Source: Hydractinia symbiolongicarpus (taxonomy: Eukaryota; Cnidaria; Hydrozoa; Anthoathecata; Hydractiniidae). Taken from it: a stretch of 64,000 bases of DNA. The stretch spans positions 17,063,001 through 17,127,000 of the forward strand of contig NC_079885.1 of the NCBI RefSeq assembly GCF_029227915.1, written 5' to 3'. The notes beneath the pieces were generated by a model. The model worked only from the letters and a program-made list of their open reading frames with translations, was not told the origin of the DNA and ran no database searches. Position numbers and translations under genes: made by a program. How positions within the stretch are numbered: the first letter of the stretch is position 1; every line of letters begins with the position of its first letter. Shown piece by piece: positions 8,749-20,939 of this stretch.

Positions 8749-9102
8749 TCAAACCAACCCTAAAAATTCCTTTTGCGTCAAGTCACCCCCAAATCTTTTG
8801 AGGCGTCTCTAATCTGGAGCAGGCCTTTCTTTATAACGCCTTTTCAACAACCACAGCGACATTTCGTACGCACTATCATACACCTTTCGCTCCTCCACGT
8901 AAGCCAAGCAGCACGCATCTCCACAAAAGTAGCTCTCATACACGTACTCACCATCATCGCTCCTATGGGCAACCATGTTTTCCTTTACATGAAAAAAGCC
9001 AAATTTCGTCGTATGTTTTGTACTCACCTGTGGAGGGTTGTATCTCATGGGACACCTGACTTTGTCGCACAGTTATACAGAGCACCAGTAACAGAGTACC
9101 AT
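8749..9102 (-). pseudogene. VLTF2-like / FCS-type zinc-finger protein, two nonsense codons
   Basis: A frame of 118 codons runs from the ATG at 9102 to a TGA at 8749-8751, interrupted by an in-frame TAA at codon 10 and a TAG at about 8809-8811. The N-terminus has CYWC and later CP. The core reads ESYFCGDACCLAYVEE, and then come basic and hydrophobic residues. The spacing (CxxC, then a distant FCxxxC followed by AY) resembles the zinc finger of poxvirus/NCLDV late transcription factor 2 and of MYM/FCS fingers. If so, it was a late-gene regulator of the virus-like element. The similarity is motif-level, judged by eye, so a generic FCS finger remains possible. Confidence 0.5.
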
Positions 9103-9151
9103 TTTATACATACATTACAACAATATCTGAGGATTTCACCCACATATCGTC

Positions 9152-9434
9152 CTACCAACCTTTTTTATACATCTTTTTAAAGTCACGTCCCTTCTTACCA
9201 AGAATTTCGTCACTGCAAAAAGTCCAAATTTTCGACCTAACCACCCCGACCATTAATCCGGACCATTTATCCGGACTATTAATCCCAAGTAATAAGTCTG
9301 TCAACCCTTTTGCGCCGGACTGTAACTTCATTAACCACTCAGAAACATTATTCGTTTCACGTGTTTGCGCAACCTGGCGTTTCATTTAAGGCCGGGGCTT
9401 TCACGAGTTCATCAGAATATCGCAACCACGCCAT
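9152..9434 (-). pseudogene. Possible decayed gene at the edge of the Polinton-like block
   Basis: Two minus-strand frames join plausibly near 9388. One starts at 9434 (MAWLRYSDELVKAPALNE); the other is open to 9152 and has amphipathic sequence with no membrane segment. Composition and strand match the upstream virus-like genes. I recognise no family, and the frames may be chance. No terminal inverted repeat of the element was found nearby. Confidence 0.25.
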
Positions 9435-9779
9435 GAGGATGGATAGGTTTTACATTACATCCCATTTTTTCGAAGCACTTAGCTACACCGTAACGCTTCA
9501 CCCCTTTATATTTCTCACGTTCTCAAGCCATGTATAAATCTTAAACAAAGCAATTTTAAGATTTTAGCTAGGAACGTAGATTTTGAGGTATAGCATTCTG
9601 CTGAAGCTAGCTAACTATACCTAGCCGTATTTATTCCCATTCTTTTAATTTTTTTATTTAGTTTGGTATATCAATATTTAATTATATGTTGGGGTTGTGG
9701 CTATTAGCCAGCTCCTGACCTACCTCTGCCTTAAAAGTGAAAGAAGTAAGTAAGTAAGGTGGAGGAAGTAAGGATAGGC
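9435..9779. other. AT-rich spacer
   Basis: No ORF, RNA or clear repeat seen. It contains short GCTAGCTA motifs and an AAGTAAGTAAGTAAGG microsatellite near 9738. Confidence 0.4.
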
Positions 9780-10612
9780 TGTTTCCTGTGATTTTGTTTA
9801 AACCGTTGTGATAAAGTTTTTATTTTGAAAAATGCTATTACGCCTAGCTATAACACATGTGTGCCACGGTTCACCTGTAAAAAATGTTCAACCTGGTGTT
9901 AACAACGGGCTGTTTTGTGTATTTTTATTTAAATTGAAGTTGTGATAAGTTATTTTGGGAAAAGGCTATTACGCCTATAGACATGTGTGACACAGTTTAT
10001 GTGTACTATAGGCTCATTCCGGTGTAATGATTAATATGTTAACGTTTACTGAAATTTATTCTGCAAAATAAAATAATATTGACTCATTTTTTGCTAACAC
10101 CATGAATAAACTGTGCTAAAAGGGTTTTAAGCATAAACGCATGTGCAACAACGTTTACTTGTACTAAGCGCTCAGTCCAGTATCAACGACGGGCTGTTCC
10201 TGTGTTTCTGCTTAACAAAAGTTGCGATAAAGTTTTTTTTATTAAAGGGTATTATACGTACATGAATGTCCGACATAGTTTAACTGTACTAAGCCCGCAG
10301 CCCAGAGTAACTCATTTTTGAACTTTCACTGCAAATATTTTCTAAACAATAACAATGTTTGGTCAGGTATTTTTACTATGACAGGGTAACAACGCGGTGT
10401 AGACTAAGCTGATTGTGCAGGAAATTTTTTTTTTGAAAAATATATTATACCTGTAACACTGTGTGCGTTTACGACATACTGCATTCATATACTACAGTAC
10501 TCCACCTGAATGTGTGGCACAGTTTACGGTTCTTATTAATTGCTCCACACACTTTTCAATGCTGGGTAACACTTCTACTTGTGGTGCTTACCCCAGCGGG
10601 TCCCCCGGCTAG
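9780..10612 (+). repeat. Degenerate tandem repeat, possible Helitron-like element
   Basis: About five diverged units, each 125-190 bp, repeat the order: T-rich stretch (GTTGTGATAAAGTTTTT), ATTACGCCTA, ATGTGTGnCACnGTTTACCTGTACTA, then a GCTCAGnCCnGTGTTAACAACGG box. Anchors lie near 9840, 9970, 10131, 10255 and 10447. The array ends in a GC-rich segment (CCCCAGCGGGTCCCCCGGCTAG) whose final CTAG at 10609-10612 resembles a Helitron 3' end. The same units occur reverse-complemented at about 31.5-32.2 kb. Confidence 0.5.
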
Positions 10613-10794
10613 TATGGTTAAATGCAGGATCCATCAACGATAGTAGTAAATATTGAACAGCTTACCACTGTGAGATATTATCTCTAAACTTTTAATAATA
10701 ATAAACATAAAAATCACAGAATTAGTCCAACCGGGTAGTATATATAGTATCTTTGATTTCTGCCAGCGAAGGCGGAATCTTTATCGCCCGGGGA

Positions 10795-12830
10795 GATAGG
10801 TAGATAGAGACAGCGCAGCTCGGATGGACGCTGTTAAGTTTGTGTCCAGGCTAAAACTATTTATCGAAAGCCAATGAAGATGCTTCATTTTAATCTTTGC
10901 CAATTTAATGGCCAATCCGAACAGAGTTTGTGTACTCTTCGTGTGGCCAGGACATCCTGTGCATAACCATGACTAAAAGTGCTACCATTTTGTTGTTCGC
11001 CCCTTGCTGGTCTGGTTGGTCGTTGTAGCTTTATTGATGTAGCTGGGGAGCTAAACAGTATATATTCTTTAAATTCGTGTATTTTATTAGGTCAGAATTA
11101 TTTTATATATAAGTGAGAAAAATGTGGTCGCTAGCTAGCTATCTCAATTTTTGGTTCTGACTTGGGTCTCCTTTTGATTGGTGCTGACATACCCCTCTTT
11201 TTATAGTCGTAAAGTTACTTAGCTATCAAGCTAGCTACCTACATAAAATAGTGCTTTGATTAGAGTGCCTTTTTTTCTTAAAAAGCCAACAACAAAAAAC
11301 CTTTGTCTTTTCTTTGCGTAATTTATGGAAAAAAGCAACTACTTCAATCAGATAAAAAAGATACATATATTTGCACAGGATTTTTTTTATATTTTTTTGC
11401 ATAAAAGTTGGCGAAACGTAACAAAAGTTTATTGTTGCTTGCACCGAACAGTCAGGGTTAACTGATGATTAGCCTGTAACAGAATACATAGTTAGCGATG
11501 CAGGATTATTTAGACCCTACGCTTAGTATATTTAGCTGTTACAAATCTTCTTTGTGTTCTTGACAGCTAACTGGGTCTTTTCCATGTTTTTTCTTGAAAT
11601 CAGAATAGTGTTGTTGGTTATACGACATACTGCTGGCTAGAGTAAAATTAATAACTTTTTTGCACAATCGTTTCTTGTTCCTTTTTTGGTTTTAATTGAA
11701 GCACAACTTTATGTGGATCTATATAAATATTGAGGGCTATGGGAAGATCGATAACGAAGAAAAGCGTGGAAATTTAAGTAAAAAAAATATCTATCGTATA
11801 AGTAGATGAGCGGCTAATTATAATGTACGCACTGTATATATAATTATTCTGCGTAGATAAATAGATGATCTGTATATTTTTTTATGGTTAGCCTCAAAAA
11901 CATCGAGAGATATACCCTGTCTATTATTTCCAGGAGGGGCTATGGCTTAGCAAGGAAGTCATAGAGTATTTAATGCTTATTTTGAGCTACGCAGACCCAA
12001 TTAGGGTCCGCGTTCTACTAGACAACTCCCTGCAACATCCAACAGCCCACACAGCGTACCTTCTCCCCAATTTTCCCCCCATGGCTTGTGTTAACCCAAG
12101 CCTTGTGAGAGAAATTGCGCCAAGGGGAATCAAATCCCGATCTCCCGCACAAAATGCCAGAGTTATAACCACTAAGCTACCGTACCAGGCCATTGAAAAG
12201 GGCTAAGTGTTCTGTTACTGGCTAATTATCAGTTCTCCTTGAGTGCCTTATTTGTTTGAAAATCTTTCTTGAACTCATCCAAAGTAACACAAAATATTTC
12301 TCTAAGATGACCATCGATGTATCGAATTCGCAAACTTACTAATTATGTGTTTATACAAATATTTATATATATAATACACCTTGTGCATCCCATGGCATTG
12401 ATGTGTATCCTTTTAATAAATTCCTTTTTCAAATCAAAGAATGCAGTTTACGGTAAAATTGTGTTCTTGTTTCTCATTTTTAAAACGTACTTTTTTTTAC
12501 AGATCAGCTGTTATCAAGCCATGCACCATCAGCATTTTCAAAAGATTTTCAACAAGAGAGTAAATCTTGAAGCCCTAAATACTGAAATATTCAAATGCTG
12601 ATATGTATTTATTGCTAAATTTAATTAACACTGAACTACTTTATCATTTAAATTGAGCTCGTTCAGAAGTTTTTATATTCGAATCGAATCGAAGTTTTTA
12701 TATTCGAAGTTTATACATAACAAGATTTGTATTATAAAATTTTCCGAATTTTTCTAATCAATTTTAATATATCCAGTTAAAGTTTTAACTGTTATTTTAG
12801 AATACTTTTTATAGCTATGTAAAATTTTTG
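10795..12830 (+). repeat. Left arm of a ~2-kb inverted repeat
   Basis: The sequence matches the reverse complement of 41030-43055 over its whole length, with substitutions and indels. Shared landmarks include GATAGAGACAGC at the outer end, the GGTCTGGTTGGTCGTTGTAGC segment, CCGAACAGTCAGGGT, and the inner CCAGTTAAAGTTTTAACTG. Compared with the right arm it carries an extra ~110 bp at 11055-11160 and a SINE at about 11860-12200. The arms are either two opposed copies of one unclassified interspersed repeat or the ends of a larger element. No protein is encoded. Confidence 0.75.
11860..12200 (-). mobile_element. tRNA-derived SINE, copy A
   Basis: The minus strand from about 12195 has a tRNA-like head with an A box (GGTAGCTTAGTGGTTATAAC) and a B box-like GGGATTTGATTCC. 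A body and a 3' tail follow, containing CCCCTCCTGGAAATAATAGAC, GGGTATATC and GAGGCTAACCAT. The same tail occurs in the copies at 35.3 kb and 49.5 kb. The equivalent position of the opposed repeat arm (about 42.02 kb) lacks the insertion and so gives an empty site. Small ORFs here are chance readings. Confidence 0.65.
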
Positions 12831-13165
12831 TTTTTTATTTATTGAGTTGTATTTTAACATTGCAGGTTAGTTAAAATAATAATTGAGAATACTCAATGAT
12901 TTGTTTACCCATGATTCTCCGTTTTCAAGGTCTACTTAAAATTCTAAAATCTTTCAGGCTAATGGCGGAAATCTTCACGCCCCTGGGCTTTTTGTTTTCA
13001 GTTAAAAGTCCCATAACTTCAATAGAAATTAAAATATTGACTTGAGATTTGATATGAGATGGTTTTAGACTGGTTTGATAAAGTTGAGCCAAAAAATATT
13101 TACATTTTCATCATACTTTCTGTGTTCCAGAATTTAGCCCTTCTCAGAGACGCTGACAGCATATC
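12831..13165. other. Non-coding AT-rich spacer
   Basis: Nothing recognisable between the inverted-repeat arm and the second BEL/Pao element. Confidence 0.4.
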
Positions 13166-13170
13166 AATTT
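13166..13170. repeat. Target-site duplication AATTT, left copy
   Basis: AATTT precedes the left LTR and recurs at 21786-21790, directly after the right LTR. Confidence 0.8.
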
Positions 13171-13358
13171 TGTAAAAACGAGATTAGTAGACACAACTCC
13201 ACTTCCTTCTCGAAAGGCTATTTGCAAGAGAGAAAAATATACACAAGGTAGCGTTAATATACAGAACATAAGCACGTGACCGAATATAACCAATCACAAT
13301 ACTATATACAAAAAATAGAAACATGCACAATGCGCAATACGCAATCCTAACTTCTACA
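13171..13358 (-). repeat. 3' LTR of BEL/Pao element 2
   Basis: This 188-bp LTR runs from TGTAAAAACGAG to CTTCTACA and corresponds to 21597-21785. On the minus strand it is preceded by a purine tract (CGGGGAAGA). Confidence 0.88.
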
Positions 13359-13378
13359 TCTTCCCCGACCAAAAATAT

Positions 13379-16300
13379 TCATTTATATTGTTCACGTAAT
13401 CTTCGCAGGTTCTGTCCCTCAATTGCAGCCTTTCTTGTACTCCTCCTTCTTGTACTGTGCCTATTGTCATACTTTTCATTATTTGTTAGTTGTACTGTCG
13501 GTTCGGGTTTGGCAACAATGTTGTTGGCAATTTCGAAGGGAATGAGTTTTTGAGATGGTCGAAATACAGTGGTAAATCGTTTCTGCTTTGACATTGTGTT
13601 TAATTTCGCACCTCGAATGGCTCCATCTTTTCCCTGAATAACTTTGATAATTTTGCCAATTTTCCATCGTCCTCTTGGTAAGTATGAATCATCTTTAATC
13701 AAAATACGTCTCCTTCCACTAGTTTTCGTTTATCTTCAGTCTTCTCTTTTCGATAAAGATTGGATTGACGAAGTTCGTTTATATACGTGGTATTGAGTCG
13801 TTCACGGAAATGTTGTAAAGTACGTCAAATATGACGAACACGTCTTGAGAAGTCCTCATATTGCAGAATAGAGTCGAATTTCTGGTCGTTTTCGTGAATG
13901 TCCGTTCCATAAATCAGGTGGTTTGGTGTTAAAACTTTATCGAGGTCATCCTTATTCGCGTATGTCAATGGACGACTATTGATCGTTGTTTCTACTTCAC
14001 ACAGCGTTGTTTGGAGTTCTTCAAACGTTAACAACGACCGTTCCAGCGTTTTCTTTAATGTTGTTTTGACACTACGGACCAATCTCTCGTAGAAACCGCC
14101 CCACCAGGGTGATGCTGGCAAAATAAAACACTGCTTAATCCCATGTTTTATCATGTAATTTTTTACTTCTGTCGATTTGAAGGTCTTAGCGTTATCGTGC
14201 ACAATAGTATTCGGAGTTCCCCTCCGTGAAACAAATCTGCGAAAACCTCGAACGTTCGAATGGGTAGACTGATCGGTTACAAGTTCCAAATGAATCGCAC
14301 GAATTGTGGCACATGTAAGGAGTAGGATATAACATATTAGACTGTCCGATTTACAAATACTAGATTTACAATAACTCCTATAAAATAAAGGACCTGCAAA
14401 GTCTAAACCCGTGCAATTAAACGATTTGGAAAAACTATCAATCCTGAACTCTGGCAGATCGGGAGATGTCGGCGGTCTGAGTGTTCTTCCTTGAAAACGA
14501 ATACAAATTACACACTTTCGAATGACGTTCTTCACAGACTTTCTTCCCTTCACTATCCAAAGCATTTTTCTGACGTAACCCAATGTTGATTCGATACCAT
14601 GATGCATAACGTGTTGATGCGCATCCCATATAACCAGTTGCGTAAAACTGCTTCCGCCATCTCGAAGTATAATTGGATGCTTCTCATCGGATGTTAGCGT
14701 GAAATTCTCAAATCTTCCTTTTAACCGAAGAACATCATCGTCACCAGCAAATAGCTTAAGCGAATTGCGAAGCTTTCCAAAGTCTGACTGGCGTTGCAAA
14801 ATTCGTTGTTCTTCTCTGATGAGCTTTGTGAATGCGACATCGTATTCTTCTTTTGTAAGCGTTTCTTCTGTAACGTTTTGATGTTGTAAGTTAGCAGCTT
14901 TGTTCTTCAGATTGTTTACAAAGCGAAAGATGAAACCAGCAACCATGATGAGCTTCCTTAACGAGCTAAATTTGTTCACATCAAGGGTCTTACTCAACCC
15001 AATGTCTTCAGTAGCTGTTACAGTCATGTTTGTTTCGGTCAAGTTTGTGTAAATTTCGTTCTGGTTATCGGTAAAATATTTTTTAGATTCAGAAAGAACA
15101 GTATCATTAACAGAATTAGAATCTGTAGAAAAGTTAACAAAATCAGGTTTCAACAAAAACGTTGGACCAGCTAACCACGAACTAGAAAAACAATCATTTA
15201 AATCTTTTCCAAGACGAGTCGGAATATTAGCAGGATTCAGGTCACCTTTCACAAAATGCCAATCACTCCTCTCAACAACCTTTCTAATAGAAACTACCCT
15301 ATTTTCCACCCATGGTTTCCACCTTCGTTCTTTTCCCTTTATCCACGCCAAACTCACCTGTGAATCACTCCAACAAAAGACCTTATTCACGTGAAATCTA
15401 CCTTTCCACCCATCTAACACTTCACGTACCAATGTAGAGAGAAGCAAACATCCCATTAATTCTAATCTTGGAATTAAAAGTTGCTTCAAAGGGGCCACTC
15501 TTGTCTTAGATGCTATAAAACTTAAATTCACATTGCTACCTGACACAACCCTCATATACAACACAGCGCAATAAACCTCCTTAGAACTGTCTGAAAAACC
15601 ATGAATCTCTATCAAATCACCAATACAACCAGTAAAAATGAATCTTGGAACTCTGACTTCATTTAATGCTTTCAATTCCTCCACAAATTTTTCCCAAATA
15701 GTTAAAACATTTTGTGGTATGTTATCATCCCAACTTAACTTATCACTACAGAGGAATTGAAAAATAGTTTTAATCCTTGCTGTTACAGGAGCAACAATAC
15801 CTAGAGGATCAAAAACTGAGGCGGCTGTGCTCAAAAGACCGCGCTTAGTCTTTTTCATCTCTAAACATTTTTGAAGTAGATAGTTGAAATCAAAAACAAA
15901 TTCATCAATGTTGGTATCCCACCTTAAACCCAATGCAGTGGCATTTTTGTCAGCCTGAGGCAAGATGGTGTCACAATAACACGCATCATCCTCATTAGAC
16001 TTTACACCTTGACCATTAATGTTCTCATGGGATGCAAAATAAGAGGATAACTCAGAATCATTAGTTACCCACTTCCGTAAAACGAACCCAGCTCCAAACA
16101 TTATGCTTTTAACATTTTTGTAGTACGTTTTTCCTTGCTCACTCGAATCACAGCCTGAAACTAAGTCATCCACATATAGATCGTCTAACATTTTTTCGAT
16201 TAACTCTTTCAAAACAGTTACTAAATATTTGCTCAAATGATGTCTAATGATAGCATTTAACAAAAAGGGACTGCTGGTAACTCCAAAAACAGCTCTTAAA

Positions 16301-17258
16301 AAACGAAAAACAACAATGGAATCATAACCGGCAGTCGAATCTAACCAAAGAAAACGTAAAAAATCCTTATGTTCTTCAGATATACCAAATTGCAAAAACG
16401 CTTGCTTAATGTCAGCTAAAATGCCAACTCGGTTGGGGCGAAATCGAATCAAAACGTCAAAAATTTTCAATAGAAGGTTAGGACCAGAGTACAGACAATC
16501 ATTGAGAGACAATCCGTTAGCATTACAGGAGACATTAAACACTGCACGGATCTTTGTTGTCTCCTTATCTTGCCTGATGATGTGAGGTATGTAGTGAACT
16601 TGACCGTTTTCCGTACACAAACCATTTAGCGGAACACGTTCAATTACACCATCCCTTTCGCAGTCACAGAAGATTTGGTTGTAATCATCGAGAATTCCTT
16701 GTTTTATTAAACGTGTTTTAGGGACCTCAAACGCTTTTTACAAACATCAAAGTTATCAGGAAGGCGGTCATGATCAACTTTAAACGGAAGTTTCGTGACA
16801 TTACTATTCCCATCATAATAGATTTCATTTTAAAACTTACTTACAACACATTGAGAGGAACCGATTTCCTCAATGTTCCAAAACTTGTCAAAATCTTGTC
16901 TTAAAATATCAATATTTTTCACAGGCTCTTCCACGGAGCAACGCATATTGAGAACTTCTAAGCAGTTCATTTCATCAGAAGACTGTTTATAAATAGAACC
17001 ACTTAAAACCCAACCTAACGTAGATTCACTAGCCACTGTTCCTGTTTCGCTTAGTATTCTTTTTCCAGTGAAAAATTTGAAGTAATGGTCAATGCCTATT
17101 AGAATCCCTACTGGTAGCGCTTCCTGAGTTGAGTTATCATCAGCAAATGTTAGTTGTCTGAATTCTTCAAGCTTGCCTGCTTTATTGATCTGTTGTCCTT
17201 TTAGAGGGGAACACATTTGAGGAACACAGAGAAGTAAAAACATCATCGTCTCCAACAT
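13379..17258 (-). pseudogene. Pol (RT, RNase H, integrase) of BEL/Pao element 2
   Basis: The segment 16830-17258 carries the protease-RT linker (GILIGIDHYFKFF). Frameshifts near 16735-16830 separate it from a long open stretch at 13825-16620. That stretch holds RT (ADIKQAFLQF, LYVDDL), RNase H (HGFSDSSKEVY), an HHCC finger and the integrase core (LDFAGPLF, VHDNAKTF, PWWGGFYERL), so all D-D-E residues are kept. A frameshift near 13820 separates the DUF5641-like tail, which ends at 13379 (RGRWKIGKI and an Arg-rich terminus). The pieces follow the same order as in element 1. Confidence 0.85.
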
Positions 17259-17330
17259 GTCTGACCTTAAATTTAACTACATCCAAATTACTCACTTTGC
17301 TGTTGTTACTCTCCCCAAATGTCTTTATCA

Positions 17331-18175
17331 CTACCCTTTCAGTCCTAACTTTTTTAATTTGAGTCTTTTTCTTACGTTCATAGAAATATAACTACGTTGA
17401 CTTCCCGTATCAAACAACATTCTTGATCGACAAAAATTGTCAGAATTTGTGTTAAAAATACGAGCCTTAGCTGTTTGCATTAATATACTACTGTTTTCAT
17501 TGGAGGCAAGAGATACATCATTAACCCCCTCCTCAAATGAAAAGGCAGACAATGTCTCTTCTTTTTTGTCACAGATTGAGAGGTGGTGCTTTCCTGTGGT
17601 ACATTTTCTGCAAATATACTTCGATTTACAATCCCTAACACTGTGGCCTTCTTCTAAACATAAAAAAATCGACCCTCCTTACGAAGAATTCCATTTCTGG
17701 AAGCTACATTCTAACAGTTTTAAAGCTAACAGTTCTACATTTCGACGAAGGATGCTGTTTTTTACAATAGACACACATATTTCTAGATGTTTGTACAAAA
17801 AGTCCTGATGTTGTGAAAGTATCATTTCCCTTTAATTTGGAATTAGAATTACGCTCAAAGTTGGAACACAATTTTCTTGGGCTCTGAGCTCATCGTTGAA
17901 GTACTCAAGCACTTTATCAAGGCTCCAAATTGCACTTCCGAACTTTCGAGATATTATAATGATCAAATCATCAGGTAGTTTTTCCTTTAGTAAAGGAATT
18001 AAAAGACATCCACAACCTTTTGTTTCTAAGTTTAACGATCTTAAATTTCTTACGCAACTTTCCACGTGATTATATAAATTCCTTAATCCCTTAATGTTAT
18101 CTTTGCTCCTAATTTTACTTATCTTTAATAATGATTCCATATGGGCAGAAATAAGCACTTTCTCATTACCATTTC
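17331..18175 (-). pseudogene. Gag C-terminal and protease part of BEL/Pao element 2
   Basis: After the insertion, gag resumes at 18175 with LISAHMESLLK, matching the corresponding segment of element 1, and runs to 17832. The zinc-knuckle region at 17560-17830 is broken by frameshifts. The frame at 17331-17552 carries the retropepsin-like site RMLFDTGSQRSYIS, with a normal DTG, unlike element 1. Confidence 0.8.
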
Positions 18176-20359
18176 CAGGCGCAGATCCAGGGTTAGTCAG
18201 ATAAGTCGCGTGACTAAGTGTAAATTTGACGAAAAATGTTAGCCAAGCGAATGATGTCGACGAGGTGTTGCAGGCAGAGCGCGTTAAAAAATCAGATTGT
18301 AATTTATTTACGGCGAAAAGCCATGGTTCACAGCCCTCTCCATTTCGCCTATGGCGATGTTGACGTCAAAGTTGTGACGTCGCTACCATATAGACTGAGA
18401 GGGTTGCAAATTATAGCTTACAGATTTTGACTGATTCATTTTGACTAATCAGTCACTCAGTCAGTCAAAAATCAAATAGCTATGGCCCGCAGCCCTCCCC
18501 ATCTCACCTAGGGGGCATGTGACGTCAAAATCGTGACGTAATTTTCACACTCTATGCGTAGTCCAACAATATGTGGCCCGCAGCCAGCGTAAAAAATTTA
18601 GGTTCCGTACTGCGTGGTTACTTATAACCTGTTAGGCTATAGTTTTAACTCCCATCCGTCAGGATTAGTCAAAGACTCACGCCTTTTTCGTAAAATGCAA
18701 AAAGAACTTTCAGAAAGTGTTTATTCTCGGACATTTTTGTTATCTGGGGATATTTATCCCTTGGTTGGTAAAAGTTTTCATCGGAATTCGTATGCAGATA
18801 TATACATTCCATCTGAGGCGAGGTGTGAAGTTAAAGGAATTATTGATTTAAGGTGAGAAGTATGTTTTTTACTCTCCAACACACCTTGCAATTATTTAAA
18901 GGATTTCAGTATATTCGCTACGAAAAGCTAGTTGAGGGAGAGCTTTTTACGACAGACTATTAAAAACAAATACAAAAATATTTAATTAGCTAGCTATAGC
19001 TCTGGCTAATTGTTTTTGTAACATGAGCTTTGAACAGAATTTTCGGCATTGTGGAGGAGTTCTTTCTCAATTAATATTTGTGGCTAAGGTTGGTTATGAA
19101 AAAAACTCTTCGAATGGCTATTAGGAAACAAAGTTTGAGTGAAAGGTCATGGCAAAATATATTTTTTTTAAGATCCAATCCATCAGGAGACTGTCTATAC
19201 AGCTCAGCATCGTTGGTATTGGTAGGTGATAATTCTCTTGTTGATGTTTTGATAATCATGACATCCACAGAACTTTTCTTGCATCCTTCCTTTTATTCCA
19301 ATCATTTTTGTTTTCAATTTGCTTTTAAAAACCAAAAGGCAAATATTTTTATATCTGAAAAAAGTTTATTCAGATTTTCCCTTTCCCATATTGTTTGTGA
19401 TATGATACTCTTTCTCCTGAGAAGGCAGTTAAAGCAGAAGCAATCAACAACTGTACTCCCAAGACATGGTCTTCTTTTCTATCAATACTTGCCTTGTCAA
19501 CATTAATAAAGAGAAAAATTAATACGTTTTACCCACAGTTCGCTTGTTACGGTTTCGAACTCTCTTTACACAGTGTATATTGCCACGCCCATCTATTTTA
19601 CCTGATGAAGATCAGTTAAAAACTTTATTTTGTTATGAAGGTATCGTCAAGTCTGGTGTAGACTTCAAGCCAAATCGTTACGTTCCCCTTGTTCCAGGTT
19701 GCAACTTTCTTAAGCGAAAGTTGCATTTTCCTATTTCAGCATGCAAAAAGCAGAAAACGGCCCTTCGTTATTCTTCTTTTAAAGTTCAAACGAAACTTGA
19801 GTTTAGCCCTTTGAATAAACAAATAGCTATATCTGAACAAATACATGAGTTGAGGTGTGTTTGTATCATGTCACATGTATGTACATTTCATCTTCATTAT
19901 TCTGATCTTTCCATATTCTTATTGTTTTTGTTATGATTGTGTTTTATTTTGCTGTCCATGGCCGGTGTGATCATTTGATTCACCTAGTCATGCTGATGAA
20001 GCCTGATATTGGCAGAAACAGCAAGAGTTTATAAATATTGAAATATGTTCACAATTGTCTTACTTTATTGTAGTTAATCCCTGTTAATTTTAGTGCTTTT
20101 ATCTATCTAAGATAAGATGTGTAAGACGGAGAGTTGATTCTTATCAAAAATGTTCTTAGGAGATTTTCTTAGAGCTTAGCGTTTCTTTTGCCAATTTTAT
20201 TAATAACTAGATAAATCGGAGGACAATTTTCGGCGATTTTTGTACCCGCTTACAGCACCCCCCAGGACACCCAGCTGCTAAATTCAAGACTAATTCAAAA
20301 TATTGCTGCGCAGCAGCAATATTTTGACTAAGTCTTAAAAAAGTCTGGATCCGCCCCTG
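18176..20359. mobile_element. hAT-like DNA transposon remnant nested in BEL/Pao element 2
   Basis: The 2,184-bp insertion interrupts the gag frame. Its ends are imperfect 15-bp inverted repeats: CAGGCGCAGATCCAG at 18176-18190, and CTGGATCCGCCCCTG at 20345-20359. The reverse complement of the latter is the hAT-type terminus CAGGGGCGGATCCAG. A clean 8-bp duplication is not visible. A 29-nt perfect hairpin (AAAATATTGCTGC / GCAGCAATATTTT) lies near 20299-20327. I see no transposase. The internal part instead carries fragments of an OTU-like protein. Confidence 0.75.
18614..19900 (+). pseudogene. OTU-like cysteine protease gene fragment inside hAT-like element
   Basis: Three plus-strand frames share one theme. 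18614-18856 carries RTFLLSGDIYPLVGKSFHRN-type sequence. 19078-19506 carries SNPSGDCLYSSASLVLVGDN, where GDCLYSS resembles the catalytic Cys segment of OTU deubiquitinases (usually DGxCLF). 19544-19900 carries LPDEDQLKTLFCYEGIVKSG and KPNRYVPL, where the His-containing end of an OTU fold would be expected. Frameshifts and long gaps separate them, so the gene is dead. I associate this OTU/vertnin-like type with cnidarian transposons. The fold assignment is by motif and moderately sure. Confidence 0.5.
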
Positions 20360-20939
20360 ATATCTTTCCTTTAAAATATCAAGAGCTTTCTTGTAGTTAG
20401 CTGAATTTAATGTTAAGCCGCTTACAGTACCAAGGGCTTCATCAGACAGATATTTTCTCAGGTAATTGAACCTATCAATATCATTTAGTCGCTCATTCTC
20501 GTGGATGGATACCTGAAATTGATCCCAGAATCTTTGCCACATAAGAGGATCTCCGGAAAAAACGGATATCTCCATCTTTGGTAGTCTACAAACATTAGAA
20601 GAGCTTGAACCAATTGAAGATGGAGCAAGATCCTTCACAGTGTTCATATCTGACAACTTAAGATTTAAAATGGCCTCTAACGCGTTAACAGAAGTAATAA
20701 ATGCCATGCTTTCAACAACATCTGCTGCAACAGCATCAGGTTCTAGATTTAGACACATCGTCATCGGCCTTTGACAGCTGGTCAACAATAGACGATAAGG
20801 TTTTCTTATGACCACGTAGTTTAGCCTGGTCAAGAGATTCCTCTTTTAAATAATCCTCTATGGATGCTAAAGTAGATTTAAAGAAACATCTAATCCCATC
20901 ACGACGTTTAACCTTTCTGTCATGTGCCGACATTATCAA
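20360..20939 (-). pseudogene. Gag N-terminal part of BEL/Pao element 2
   Basis: The start is at 20939 or 20933 (MSAHDRKVKRR). A frameshift near 20750 moves the reading frame to the one carrying MEISVFSGDPLMWQRFWDQF, a DUF1759-type gag segment. That frame continues through NYKKALDILKERY to the edge of the hAT-like insertion at 20359. Residues encoded beyond that edge belong to the inserted element. The gag protein would form the nucleocapsid particle. Confidence 0.8.

Noticed and set aside
11973-12206. Protein-coding ORFs on both strands
   Set aside because: They lie entirely within the tRNA-derived SINE and have no protein features.
12317-12601. 94-codon plus-strand ORF
   Set aside because: It is within the inverted-repeat arm, is Ile/Phe-rich by base composition, and is not conserved in the other arm.
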